In this document: positions 10,270 to 20,093 of the stretch, piece by piece
How positions within the stretch are numbered: the first letter of the stretch is position 1
How the letters are laid out: every line of letters begins with the position of its first letter
Source of the DNA: Elysia marginata
Lineage: Eukaryota > Mollusca > Gastropoda > Plakobranchidae
Assembly: GCA_019649035.1 (NCBI GenBank)
Contig: BMAT01003683.1
Span: 156,774 to 177,139, forward strand
Direction: 5' to 3'
DNA length: 20,366 nt
The notes under the pieces: generated by a model
Told to the model about the DNA's origin: nothing
Seen by the model: only the letters and a program-made list of their open reading frames with translations
The model's database searches: none
Position numbers and translations under genes: made by a program

Positions 10270-10610
10270 TTCAGGATAACGAATGAACACCATGACTGCG
10301 TTGAAATTAAGGGTGAGGTGGTAGAACAGGTAGAGAGCTATAAATATCTGAGTGCATAAGCAAATGATAAATTGGACTGAGAACCTCACACTAAGTCTGT
10401 ATTTGCAAAGACCGAAAAAATGTATTTTGTAAGGGAATAAAACTATTTAAGAATAGACAAGACTTTCACCAAGCATTCATACAATCTGTTATTTTTATTG
10501 TGTATGTGCGTGGATAGGGAACGTTCGTGTCAAAAGTTATCCCTAAAACTGCTGGTGTCATCAAAGATCAGCAAAGATCACCGACATTTCTCAACACACT
10601 TTTAGTGTAA
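10270..10610 (+). pseudogene. LINE reverse transcriptase C-terminal relic
   Basis: The plus-strand frame from about 10272 reads HHDCVEIKGEVVEQVESYKY then LSA, a stop, ANDKLD, a stop, and later KTEKMYFVRE with another stop. This follows the order of a common animal non-LTR retrotransposon region after the RT domain: IxGxxVEQVxSYKYLGxxxDxKLxW, then RLYFLRKL, then the FYxSxIxSVLxF segment. After a frameshift, VSKVIPKTAGVI resembles the following KIVKKASKIIG. In-frame stops and the shift show it is dead. It belongs to a different piece of LINE from the relic near 7200, and the lineage (CR1-like is my guess) is not certain. Confidence 0.65.
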
Positions 10611-11739
10611 TTTTGATAAATTTTTCAAGAAAAAGATGACTAAAACTCTTAAGGATCCAGCTCAACCATTGCACAACCGGATCTTTTTTCAAAAGGAAGT
10701 GGGAGGTTTATTTTGATAAAAGCAAAAACCTTAAAGTACAGAAAATTCTTTATATCCATAACTGTGAGACATTTTATTGAAAACAAAATCAAGAAAAGAG
10801 AGCGGTTTTGCCTAGCAAAGTGAAAAGTACTGGTCAATTCATCTCTTGAAGGCCTGGTTAAAAAAAAAGAGCCAGGCATAAGGATTGACAAACTATGACA
10901 CTGAAAAATAGCACAAACTTTGGAAAATGGTTTCGGCCATTTTCTTTCATCTCTAATGCGGCCCGCCCGATTCTTAAGTACGATATTAAGGTATTGAATG
11001 ATAAATTAATTGTCTAACAAACATTTTCCAGGTATTACTCTGATGTCTGTATAGAGTGTATGCATGCCAACGCCTCCAACAGGGACAATTGCTATTAGGA
11101 TGTGCTCACGTTTATTTCATACCCACCAATTAGATAATCGATAAAGAATATTGGGTGTCTCACCGCTAATGTATGTTCATTGCAAACAATTAAGAACCTG
11201 AATGCATATTTTGAACTTTTAAAACTGATAGGACATTTGGATTATAAAAGGAAATAACACAATGACGCAGTTCTGCTAAGAAAAGATATCGCACTTTAAA
11301 ATTGTTTTAAAATACTTCTAATAATTGTACTGTCTGACCATATGCTGAACTGAAAAAAAAACCAACTAGCGTATCCCGTCAATCTCATTTTTATAGCTTT
11401 TACACCATCTTAACTGGGAAAATCTCGTGCTAATTGGTAACTCTCAGGCGTGAAAAGGTCGGAAATTCCATTTAGACTGTGCATGCTAATCGGGTGGTTA
11501 GCGTACAAATCACCGGCTCCATGCTTATGAGCAGCCAAAAGTTTTAGAAAAAATGAAACCTTTTATAACACACAGTCCTCACGGTACACTTTCTCTTTGC
11601 CGATTATCAGCAACCAGAAAAAGCAATTAGCAGGTTGATTATCCTCGAAATCAATAGAACGAGTATTTCATGATTGTGCCACTTTTTCCTCGATCCTCAA
11701 TCATGTAATAGAATAGCAGGTCAGTGAACAGGGGGCATA

Positions 11740-11830
11740 ACCAGCCTTTCTCCGCTCAGTCACGATGGCGGCGACATCTCTCATCCGGCCCCCAAGCACC
11801 AGAACTTTATTGAAACACTCGATTGGTTAG
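11740..11830 (+). other. small GC-rich patch with YY1-like motif
   Basis: A GC-rich segment in an AT-rich intron. It contains GATGGCGGC at 11764-11772, which matches the core of the YY1 site often found at transcription starts of housekeeping genes. The ATG inside it opens a 21-codon frame that ends in TAG. No splice structure or homologue is evident, so promoter activity is a guess. Confidence 0.2.
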
Positions 11831-12793
11831 CACTCTCGAGCGTGAATTGATTTCCTCGTCATACCGAGGTTAGTCGGTGTATTGTGAAAGTTTTACGGTA
11901 CCAGTCAAGTTTATCGAAAAACGCGTACTTTAAGGAGTTTAAATTTAAACGTTCCCTTAGCTTGCTCTACGGGAAACGGAAAACGGAGATGAAAAGCGTA
12001 TATTGGGGATGCGTCTCTTATAATCTTCGTAACGTGAGAAATTTAACAGAATTTAAAAAAAAACAACAAAGTTACCCAGGGCTGTAGTGAAATTAAAGAC
12101 TGTAATTTCCAACCTCTTTCCATTCAATAATTTGAAAGTAAAACAAAATAAAAAAGGAGTGTTTGGAAATCTTTACAAAGTGAAATGTAATAAAATAATA
12201 AGTATCTAGTAAGTAGAAATGATCTTTGAAAAAGCTTTAAGAACTTCAATAACCATACCCCAATAGTTGCTGTTTTGACATCCCAGGATAACATCATTCC
12301 ACTTTGTTTATAATACCAAACTCAAATCTTTCTCTTATATCTCTCATTAATTCATTTGATGCAATTTCTCTGTTTCTCACTCACTCTTAACTCTATTTTC
12401 CACTCTTATTATTTTCTTTCACTTAGGCCTATTTATTCTTCCTCTTCATCTTCTTCTTCTTCGTTGCATTCTAAATCAATACCTTCAAAAATCCTCAGTT
12501 TACTAACCATGCCTAAATTTTCTTAATTATTCTTTTGAGTGGCTCTAAATCGATCACATATAAACTGAACTAAAGAACCGTTCAAAACTCATTAAGTTTT
12601 AAATGTCGCACTAGCATTTAAAAAAAAATCAGAAAAAGTTCTATGTTGAGGCAAAGTATTTTTCCTCTGTGTTGTATGTAAATTTTAAAATGAAGAATGG
12701 TTGAAAATATGAGATTACTCCTCTCCTTCACTGCCATGGAGTCGGTAATTATACATTCATGCAAAAAAAACAACAACAAAATACATGGCTCAC

Positions 12794-12857
12794 CTCCTCT
12801 AAAACATCCGCAATTTTGCTGAGAGTTTCCTCTGGGAGGCCTTTGAATGTCGGCACA
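12794..12857 (-). CDS. PRKG1: PKG exon, start of CNB-B
   Basis: This is a short 64-nt exon. The acceptor TTTCAG ends at 12858 and the donor is GAG|GTGAGC. Its first base completes Ser, then 21 codons read VPTFKGLPEETLSKIADVLE plus a final Glu. This is the N-terminal helical part of CNB-B, where the family has a SVPTFxxLPEExLxKLADVLEE pattern. It ends exactly on a codon boundary, so the next exon starts in phase 0. Open reading continues beyond both splice sites (12749-12976), but those flanks have no family similarity and are intron. Confidence 0.95.
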
Positions 12858-13267
12858 CTGAAACAGTTGTAAAGAAAGTCATAAGTTAAATAATGTTTCC
12901 ATTTAGCGTTTAAGAATTTGTGTTGCTGACACATGATGTAATGTTCTCGGTAGAAAGACAGAGCTGTTTTCTTCATAATACGAAACGCTAGCCATAGTAC
13001 GAAGTGCTAGCCATAGATATTTCACTTTCGGTGCATTAAGAAAGCAACTAGAGCGCCAATCATCGTTCCCTAAGGAAAATTCCTCTTTAAAGCCAATTGC
13101 TTGCTGTGGAAATGGTTACTAAAATACGTGCTTCCTTGCCCGGTAAAGCTTTATTGGTGAGACCCAAAATGTTAACTACCATAGATTTTCTTCAAATTTC
13201 TTCAAAGCTAGATTAACTGATTAGACGCTGCTGCTGTGACAGTTTTATAAATTTTAACCATAGGCAA

Positions 13268-13521
13268 GGGATAGATTGTTTGATAAAAACATGAAGACTT
13301 GCATTCGCAGAAGTTACAGAGTATCGAGTATTGGGATAGATTGTTTCATAGGAACATATAGACTTACACCCTCAGAAGTTACAGAGTACCGAGTATTGGG
13401 GTAGATTGTTTTATGGGACATGTAGACTTACATTTACAGAAGTAATAGAGTAACGAGTATTGTGATCAATTGTTTTATGGGAACAAGAACACTTGTATTC
13501 GCAAAGTTACAGAGTATCGAG
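13268..13521. repeat. 65-bp tandem repeat, about 4 copies
   Basis: Head-to-tail units at 13268-13332, 13333-13397, 13398-13461 (64 bp) and 13462 to about 13521. They share GGGATAGATTGTTT near the start and GTTACAGAGTATCGAGTATT at the end. Copies are diverged, mostly by substitution, so the array is older than the 32-bp array. Confidence 0.92.
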
Positions 13522-13968
13522 AGAGTTTTCCTCAATTTTAAATATTGACAGCTTCGACTTCTCGAATCAATTTCGTCGATATACACGAGTCTACCAACTC
13601 TCAAAAAATTTCAGGAGACATTATACAGCTAAAAACGTGAGTATTTGACTATTGAATGTCTGCACTTTCTGCAGCGAAACAAAATATTGCGCACCCCTTT
13701 ATAAACAAGCCCTGTTTCTTATCATGAGAATGGAAAGACACTTGAACAAATAAACTCGACATTTAACCTGAACGCACAATAATGACCGCCCTATCAGTCT
13801 GGAACTTGAAGGTGCTCATTTCGGGCCTGCACGTGTATTTACCACCATGGGCTTGTCTGTGCTGGTTTATTTAAGCAGCTACTTCTTGTCAATAAACATT
13901 ATATCCGTCTGAGGTGGTGTCAGAATATTGAACTTCATTGTACATAAACTCATTACAGAACCCTTTTA

Positions 13969-13980
13969 GGGGGGGGGGGG
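13969..13980. repeat. mononucleotide G run (12)
   Basis: Twelve consecutive G on the plus strand, C on the PKG sense strand. It is likely to vary in length. Confidence 0.9.
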
Positions 13981-14519
13981 TAAGAGGCTAAGAAGACGCT
14001 GGATGAAAGGTGGTCGTTCTCAATGCACAGCTGTAACAAATCTGGTCCATTGAATTACTGGTATAGGCCTACCCTTCTACGCCACCCATTGGTTGATAGA
14101 TGGATAAAGAGATGGATTGATTGGTTGATACCATCAACTATTGGCAGAGACAATTAAAAAAAAAATTAAACAATCTTTCTGTTCGGGAATCCGGTTCCTA
14201 CAGTTTCCTGTTAAACGTTTCGGAAATTACGGAATAACGTAATAAAAAAAAACACTATGGCTTTTACTCTACCGGCATTGATCTAGTTCAGCTGACTAAA
14301 CGCAGAGAAACATATTTTTTTCTTATCGAGTTTTATCAATTCGCAACAACAGTGTTTAAGGTTTAAGCATTTCTTTTTCATTTGAAGAAATCTAGACCGG
14401 GGAATTTAACTCTGAACACAAAAGGGAAGAAATTCAAAGTTTCATAACCTACTTGAAGGAAAATTGTATGTTATCAAAATCAGCAAAAAAAACGTAGCCA
14501 CCTTTAGTTAAAGAATAAA

Positions 14520-14664
14520 GGTAGATAGGTGGATAGATAAAATTTTAATGTACTCATGAAGTCGGAAAAGACATATAGATAGGCAAATTGATTGAGATGT
14601 AGGCACGTAGACAGTTGGATATGTAGAGAGACACATAGATAGATATATAGATAGATAGATAAAT
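14520..14664. repeat. degenerate (GATA)n microsatellite
   Basis: Two blocks of GATA/TAGA repeats at about 14520-14541 and 14632-14664, with broken GATA-like sequence between them. It lies just upstream, in transcription order downstream, of the exon at 14705-14810. Confidence 0.8.
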
Positions 14665-14704
14665 GTTATAAAACCAGAAAGAACCAGAAAGATAAGGCAG
14701 TTAC

Positions 14705-14810
14705 CTTCTTAGGAACTCCATATGTTCTGTGTGTCTGAGGAGCCCTGTCCTCATCATAATGCCCTGGAAACATTGGCGGTCTATCGCCCACAGTCGGCAA
14801 TTGGTCAGTG
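14705..14810 (-). CDS. PRKG1: PKG exon, end of CNB-A barrel and linker helix
   Basis: The acceptor GTCCAG ends at 14811 and the donor is AG|GTAACT. The first two bases complete an Ala codon split with the previous exon. The exon then reads [19 protein letters not shown] and [15 protein letters not shown], ending with two bases of a Ser codon. [16 protein letters not shown] is the strongly conserved last strand and following helix of CNB-A in PRKG1-type kinases. The stretch after it is the helix leading into CNB-B. Length and content match the family with no gap. This exon has no start codon of its own and is not visible as a long open frame, so it would be missed by ORF finding alone. Confidence 0.95.
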
Positions 14811-15847
14811 CTGGACGGAACAGGAAATGTTAGACCATCTATGAGCTAAGATTCATGGTAATAAAAAACATGCAATGATTTTTTTCTGTTTGCATGCAAA
14901 TGTTTTGTAGGCTAAGAAAGAGATACAAATGAGTCGCTTCATTTTGTTTTGGAACATTTTCCTTAACCGCTTTGAACACTCGCTTTAGTTTACTGTCGTA
15001 AAACGCTGCATTGAATTAAAAACAAATTCAAACAGGATTTGAAAAACGTGTGATCGTACAATAAAGGAGAGAATTTTAATGACATTTATAAAAAACTCGG
15101 TATGTAAAGTATAAGCAGAAAAGCAATAAGAACTCAAAAACGTAGGTAATTGCATATGTATCATATACCTATATGACATAGTAACTTATGTAATACGTTT
15201 AATTTCACTCTGGGTTGCTTATCGTATGCTGGTAAAAAGGGTAAAAGACGAGACTGGCAAAGGTTGTTGTGTGTGAAATTCTCGCTTAGATGATTTAGAT
15301 TTAACAAGAAACTTGAAGGACTTGCTTTTGTAACCCAAAAACTTCTTTCCAAAAGGCCATTACGTCCAGCGAGGCTAGAAGGTGAATCTCGGTCAGGTAT
15401 GGATGTCACATTATGCAATTCATACATCTCTTACTATTGCCATATTATACACTCTATTAGAATATGCCCTATTTATGCCCATATTAATTGTAGAGATGTA
15501 CGATTTATGATTGCACATGGCGAAAGTTTAGCCATGATCTGGAGTAAATTACATCCAACAATCCCAACAAACCATTTACATCAACAATAACCGACTATGG
15601 TTTGTGAAAGTATTTGCTGGTTGAACCAGTTCCTAGCCGTTTTCCCGATACTCGAGGGTAGAGAACTTAGCACATTCAACAAAGTGTGATTTCACCATTT
15701 ACCCCGCCCTGCGAAAACACTTAGAGATTTATTTTCAGGACTCGGGCGACGCTATCATCTACGAGCATCATTAATTTTGCTCTAAAGAATACACTAACTT
15801 GAATTGTTCAGTATCTTTTTTTTCTGTAAAAATTGTCTTTGCCTCAC
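14811..15847 (-). other. PKG intron, 1037 bp
   Basis: AT-rich, with no recognisable repeat family or gene. Short open frames on both strands at 14985-15590 resemble nothing I know. Confidence 0.85.
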
Positions 15848-15961
15848 CTTTCACCGTGGCTGTCCTTGTACAGTTGTAAAGTATGGCGAGTTCACCAAAC
15901 ACCTTCCCAGGTCCCATGTGGGTTAAGAGCTGGCCATCTTTGGTCACCTCCACCTTACCCT
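15848..15961 (-). CDS. PRKG1: PKG exon, CNB-A with phosphate-binding cassette
   Basis: This is the first exon of the gene within the window. The acceptor TTTCAG ends at 15962. The exon opens with AG, which completes a codon begun upstream (probably Glu), and then reads [16 protein letters not shown] followed by [21 protein letters not shown]. The [14 protein letters not shown] part is the phosphate-binding cassette of the first cyclic-nucleotide site: Gly-Glu that holds the ribose, then Arg for the phosphate and the Thr that favours cGMP over cAMP. The donor is G|GTGAGG, leaving one base of a split codon. The start of CNB-A (the strands before GKVEV) must be on an upstream exon that I could not find up to 20366. 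An open frame continues past the donor into the intron down to 15771, but loses family similarity immediately after TATVK. Confidence 0.96.
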
Positions 15962-16375
15962 CTGAAAGAAGTGAAAAGGTGTTTTAACAGTAGGAAGTGA
16001 TGTTGAAAACTATTAGAATTATAATGTTTATACCACAATACCACAAGTAAAATGTTGGTTACTTGGGGTTTCTTTTGTCATAGTGCATCAATTGTTGTTG
16101 CAAGAAGGAAAATCTTTAGTCACGGGAAAAAAGTATCGTTGAAGTGCCTCAAAACTTAAAGGGAAACCGTAATTCCTTTTTTTTTCAAATTAAACTAAAA
16201 ACATCATTACCTGGCTACGCGTTTTAAGAAGGTGCAAGTCTGTAAATTTGGAATATAAAGAGAAATGTGCAAGACAGAGCTTGATAAAGTAAAGTGATAG
16301 TAACCTAAAGTTTTCAATAAGTAAACTTTGGACAATATTTGAGTGTTATTTGTGAAAAAGCTGCTACTTTATCCC

Positions 16376-16490
16376 TCACTCTTTCTCTCTCTGTCTCGCT
16401 TTGTCTCTTTCTCTCTCTCTCTCTCTCTCGTGTCTCTTTCTCTCTCTCCCCCCTCTCTCTCTTCCTATGTCAATCTCCATTCCTGTCTTT
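16376..16490. repeat. (CT)n-rich polypyrimidine microsatellite
   Basis: An imperfect CT/CTTT tract with a pure CT block at about 16410-16428. The Ser/Leu/Phe-rich open frame running through it is a repeat translation. Confidence 0.9.
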
Positions 16491-16811
16491 CTCAGTTTCT
16501 TTATTATCTACCACCATGAAATTGAAAATTACTAAAATGAGAAACTTTCTGCCCAATAACCCACCCGGGTTTTCTGTGAACTCAATGCCGTTCACCTGCC
16601 TATTTCTCAGATCTTATTTCGAAGCGCTTAATATCTCTGCCGGTGGCATGGAAAATATCTTTACCTTGTTATTATATAAAGCTTTTCTTGCCGTGGGGGA
16701 ATAATAGGGTAATGAAAGGAGACTTGATCTTCATTGGTTATAATTTTCCAAAGACTTGCTCTCGACTGTACAAAGTACTATATTGATCTTAATCCGCGTT
16801 GGCACCGGTTT

Positions 16812-16880
16812 TCAAGCTTGGCTCAATGGTTAGCGCGTCGGACTCGTGATTCGGTGGTTTCGATCACAACCACGAACCAT
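16812..16880 (+). repeat. tRNA-like element (SINE head or tRNA pseudogene)
   Basis: TGGCTCAATGG at 16819-16829, followed by TTAGCGC, is a near-perfect polymerase III A box with a D-arm-like context. About 37 bases on, GGTTTCGATC (16856-16865) resembles a B box with one extra T. No good acceptor stem pairs around it, so an intact tRNA gene is unlikely. It does not obviously belong to the three-copy SINE family in this window. Confidence 0.5.
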
Positions 16881-17071
16881 ATTGTAATTGCCTTATGAAA
16901 GCAATTTATCCACACTTTTCTCAGTTCACATACTTGTAAAATGGGTATCTGGCAAAAGGCACCGCTTGAAATTTGTGGAATGATAGTACTTGCGAGCTTA
17001 AAAGGCAGTCATACTGTAACGCTCTGAAATATGAGTTGAGTTGCTTACGTGTGTATTGATTAAAAACATTG

Positions 17072-17211
17072 TAAAGGTATGAAATAAGCAGTGGAGAGAA
17101 GTAGGCTTTCTAGTGGAAATACCCAAAATGTCTGCTTTTAGTACGATTCGAACCTTCGACTTATAGATGCTTCGGCACCCACCGCCTTGCCACTTAGAGA
17201 AACATAGCTTA
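17072..17211 (-). repeat. tRNA-derived SINE, copy 2 (best preserved)
   Basis: Homologous to 1112-1249. Read on the minus strand it has A-box-like TGGCAAGGCGG (complement of 17182-17192) and a B-box-like GGTTCGAATC (complement of 17145-17154), 38 bases apart as in tRNA-derived promoters. It ends on AT-rich sequence without a clear tail or target-site duplication. Confidence 0.75.
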
Positions 17212-18539
17212 AACCATGTCGCCACTACGCTCCTACGTGTGTATTGACCTGTTGGGGAAAATATGTAAAGTCTTGAGACTGCATCCTTGGTGGAAGACTA
17301 TAGCCATAAATATTTTTTATTTATTCATTTTTTTATTTCTTACAATGCTCGCTCTTGCTTTTATGATTTTACAGGTATATCCTTTCATTCAATATGAATG
17401 TTTAAGCTTCTGTTTGAAAGAAAACTTGAGTTTCCTTAGTTTTTTTTCTTCTTCAACTTCCTTGCACTCGTTTTCCCCTCATTGCACTGTCCATCAAAAT
17501 TCTTCTAAGTTGGAAAAGCTCTCAAACTTACAAGTTTTTATAAAACTGTTGGACCACCACATTCATGATTCAGCTTGAAAGGTTAATTTTTAGTGGTGTT
17601 ACCACTCTCAAATATCAAGGACAGAACAAACTTAGAAAAAAATTTGTTTTCAGATCAAGCTGTGGTCTTTCGCTGCAAACATCTTAATATGAAGCCCTTA
17701 CTATAAATCATAATTACTTTCTTTAAGGGTAAGTATGTGAGCAGTCTGAGGCTTCAACTGGTTGTACCCAAAATAAATAGATGAATCAGAGGTTAAAACT
17801 CTGAGAAATAAAACGAATAAACTTAACTTTGCCATTCCAGAGTTATTTCCATAAATGTGCTTGGCGTTCAGTGTCTTTATTTCAGATGTTGTGATTTTCA
17901 CTTTAAAAGGCGTAGCTCTTCTTTTAAACAAGGCATTTTTGTAAGCTCCAAAACGTCAGAAAAAAATCCATAAAGACATGAATATTTTGTGGAAATATAT
18001 AACAACTTCTGTTGGTATAAAAATATATATAGAAAAAGAAGAAGAAATTGATCTTCGTTAAATAGTGTTTTCTTAAAAAAAAAAAGTTCTGATTTATTTA
18101 CCCTGGATGCGAGATATATCAGTATTTCAAACGAAGTGAGCCAGGGCAACTCTTTGTGCTCTATTGTTTGAAATACAAAGCTTACCAGTACAGATATTAG
18201 GAATCGATTAAATGTTTACGGTTGCCTCTGTAATCACGTAGACCTGTCGATTCTTGGGAATAGTTTCGAAACGACGTCAGTGGCATTTCTTTAGACAACT
18301 GGTTCGATTGAAAGTATGGATTGTTGCTCTTGCGTGCACGCTTGCGAGTCGCACATAATCTGTTTTATAGATTCGGTTTGTGCATGACCTTTCTAACTGG
18401 TCGTTTTGCAGATCTTAATCTTTCTTGTGTTGAACTGCCAAAAATAAATATTTAAAAGACAGTTATTGGCTGCAGATGCCGATAAAATGCAATAAAGCGA
18501 CAAGCTCGAGAGGATTTCAGTATCCATTTATCGTTAATT

Positions 18540-18640
18540 GAGACGATGCGTTATCGGCCCATTCATGAGGACGAAGCCTAGTGGGGAGGACATTCCGGAT
18601 GGCTGATGGGCTAACAGGGTCCGTCAGCTAATCGTCTTCT
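18540..18640 (+). other. structured GC-richer segment with stem-loop
   Basis: The pair 18602-18612 / 18618-18628 forms an 11-bp stem with a 5-base loop, with three G-U pairs if read as plus-strand RNA. It is enclosed by a perfect 7-bp inverted repeat, AGACGAT (18541-18547) and ATCGTCT (18631-18637). An 8-bp inverted repeat also links 18478-18485 with 18551-18558. The function is unknown. Confidence 0.35.
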
Positions 18641-18653
18641 GTAAAACCCGCGC

Positions 18654-18747
18654 TACCTATGCTGCCGGGGACAATAAAAGTGCAGTATCTCCCATTATAG
18701 TTTTCACTGCAGATATTGCACTTTGGTTGTCCAGGGCGGTATGAGTG
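18654..18747 (+). ncRNA. candidate microRNA precursor hairpin
   Basis: Positions 18654-18690 pair in register with 18711-18747, leaving a 20-base loop at 18691-18710. Of the aligned positions, only 18676/18725, 18668/18733, 18667/18734 and 18657/18744 fail to pair, and there are no one-sided bulges. Several of the rest are G-U pairs that would be A-C mismatches on the minus strand, so the plus strand is the better RNA. The stem length is close to the roughly 35 bp preferred by Drosha. If the 3' product starts at 18714, its bases 2-8 are AUUGCAC, the seed of the miR-92/25/32 family, and its first ten bases UAUUGCACUU equal those of vertebrate miR-92a as I recall it. The rest differs from miR-92. 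A transposon-derived inverted repeat is the main alternative. It is antisense to the PKG gene. Confidence 0.42.
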
Positions 18748-20049
18748 TTGTTACGTTAAACGTCGGTGCGCAAAGTCTCTAATATTAAAATAATTTTGCT
18801 ATCGAATTCGAGATTGATCGACAAAGTCAAATATTTCTCTGCATGACAAAGCTCTGAAATCCAAGTTTTAAGTTTTGAACAAAGTTCTGCCAGTAAAAAA
18901 ACCACTGTGGGCATTATATCTCCATCAATTCGAGAACAAAAAAGTTATATTTCGCGAATATTTTCCCGATTAAGATTGTGAAGAAAAATTATTGCTTTTT
19001 TAGAGATTCTTTGAAAAGAAAATAAACGTTTCAAATGAACCGTGTATCTCCCCGTGTATCTGTTAACGTATACGTCCTCTTTATTAAAACGGTACCATAA
19101 AGGGAGTAATTAAATAATCATGACACAAAACAATAAAAAAGAAATAATACGCGCAAAAACATCGCCTCTTAAAATGAAAAGAGTTAACGGTTATACTAAG
19201 TATTTTGCTTTCTTCAAATTTATAGGATTTAATTCTTAGCTTCAAATTAGGGAAAAGGTGACCTTCACATTCAAGAAAACTTGACACGCACAGCCTAGAG
19301 ACCCTAAGGCTAAAACAGAAGAAAATATGACACCTAGAGCCTAAGATGGAAGGAAAATGGCCTGGATTTTACCTAAATTCTACAGAATTCAACGAACGAA
19401 GCGGTCGAAACTATTTTGTTTACGCGTGTTCTTCCTCCGACCCTTTTTTTGTTTCGATTTGCATTAAATTTAATCTAAACTTTTTTTCCTTTATACGAGA
19501 GCGTCATTTCAACCATCTGTTTATTGATTAACAAATATAACAAATATTGCACATGTATAAAGATATAAATGTTTTAAAAAAAATTTCCTGCCCGTCTGAA
19601 TTACCTGTTTATTGTAGAACTTGAGCTCAATCAATTTCTTTTAAATAAATAAGGATCTATTCCTTTTCGAAAAAAAGTCAAGGGTCGTGATATAATGATG
19701 CTATTGAGAACGTTTTCACGATATTTGGAGTTGTAAACACAATGCGAAATCATGTGCCTGGATTTGTATCAACGACAACTCCCCACTTGTAACCAACTTC
19801 TTGCCAAAATGATTTTTATTGCAATTGGGAAAAAGAGAAATCGAGATAGTATTGTTTGAAGAGCGCAGGTAATAAAGAAAAATGAAAGATTTTGCCATAT
19901 GTCGTGAAGAATGTAAATTAGCGTCTTTAATGACAGGGCAGGGTACAGGAAAGATAACTCTGTTTACGTTTTGGAAAAGGAATGAAGGAGGGTAATTAAT
20001 TTTGTAAACACAATACCAAGAGGCTGTGACCATAGAGAACAGTCAGCAC

Positions 20050-20051
<2 letters not shown>

Positions 20052-20093
<42 letters not shown>

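Larger units (their letters stand above)
9195..12793 (-). other. PKG intron, 3599 bp
   Basis: It contains a LINE reverse-transcriptase relic (about 10270-10610), a small GC-rich patch with GATGGCGGC (11740-11830), a perfect 14-bp palindrome at 11937-11950 and a pyrimidine-rich stretch at about 12300-12470. The parts 9200-10260 and 10620-11730 show nothing recognisable. Confidence 0.85.
12858..14704 (-). other. PKG intron, 1847 bp
   Basis: It contains a 19-bp direct duplication (12980-12998 and 12999-13017, around GCTAGCCATAG), the 65-bp tandem repeat (13268-13521), a 12-base G run (13969-13980) and degenerate GATA-type repeats near the upstream end (about 14520-14664). No gene is seen in it. 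Confidence 0.85.
2452..15961 (-). other. PRKG1: cGMP-dependent protein kinase gene, internal part (7 exons)
   Basis: This is the only convincing gene in the window. Seven minus-strand exons join into a 601-nt open frame (199 full codons plus partial codons at both ends) covering the tandem cGMP-binding regulatory region of a PKG of the PRKG1/foraging type. In this family cGMP binding at two sites releases autoinhibition of a C-terminal Ser/Thr kinase domain. Every intron is GT-AG and every junction keeps the frame. Intron lengths in transcription order are 1037, 1847, 3599, 3794, 2048 and 584 bp. The product is closer to PRKG1/foraging than to PRKG2, for example in the [20 protein letters not shown] and FLRSVPTF segments. 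The start codon and N-terminal exons are not seen and should lie above 20366. The kinase exons should lie below position 1. No frame break is visible, so the gene looks functional but partial here. Confidence 0.96.

Noticed and set aside
12858..12976. N-terminal extension of the VPTFKGLPEE exon frame with its own Met
   Set aside because: A good acceptor precedes the conserved part, and the extension does not resemble PKG. The upstream exon joins in frame.
15771..15847. Continuation of the CNB-A exon frame beyond 15848
   Set aside because: Family similarity stops exactly at a consensus donor (GTGAGG), and the next exon resumes the protein in frame, so this part is intron.
16339..16704. 121-codon open frame, Ser/Leu/Phe-rich at first
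   Set aside because: The first half is CT microsatellite translation, and the second half matches nothing I know.
16812..16880. Functional tRNA gene
   Set aside because: The A and B boxes are tRNA-like, but there is no pairing acceptor stem and the B box has an insertion, so it is annotated as a relic.
18714..18735. Calling the hairpin a true miR-92 gene
   Set aside because: Only the seed and first ten bases agree. The remaining bases differ from miR-92 as I know it, so no gene symbol is given.
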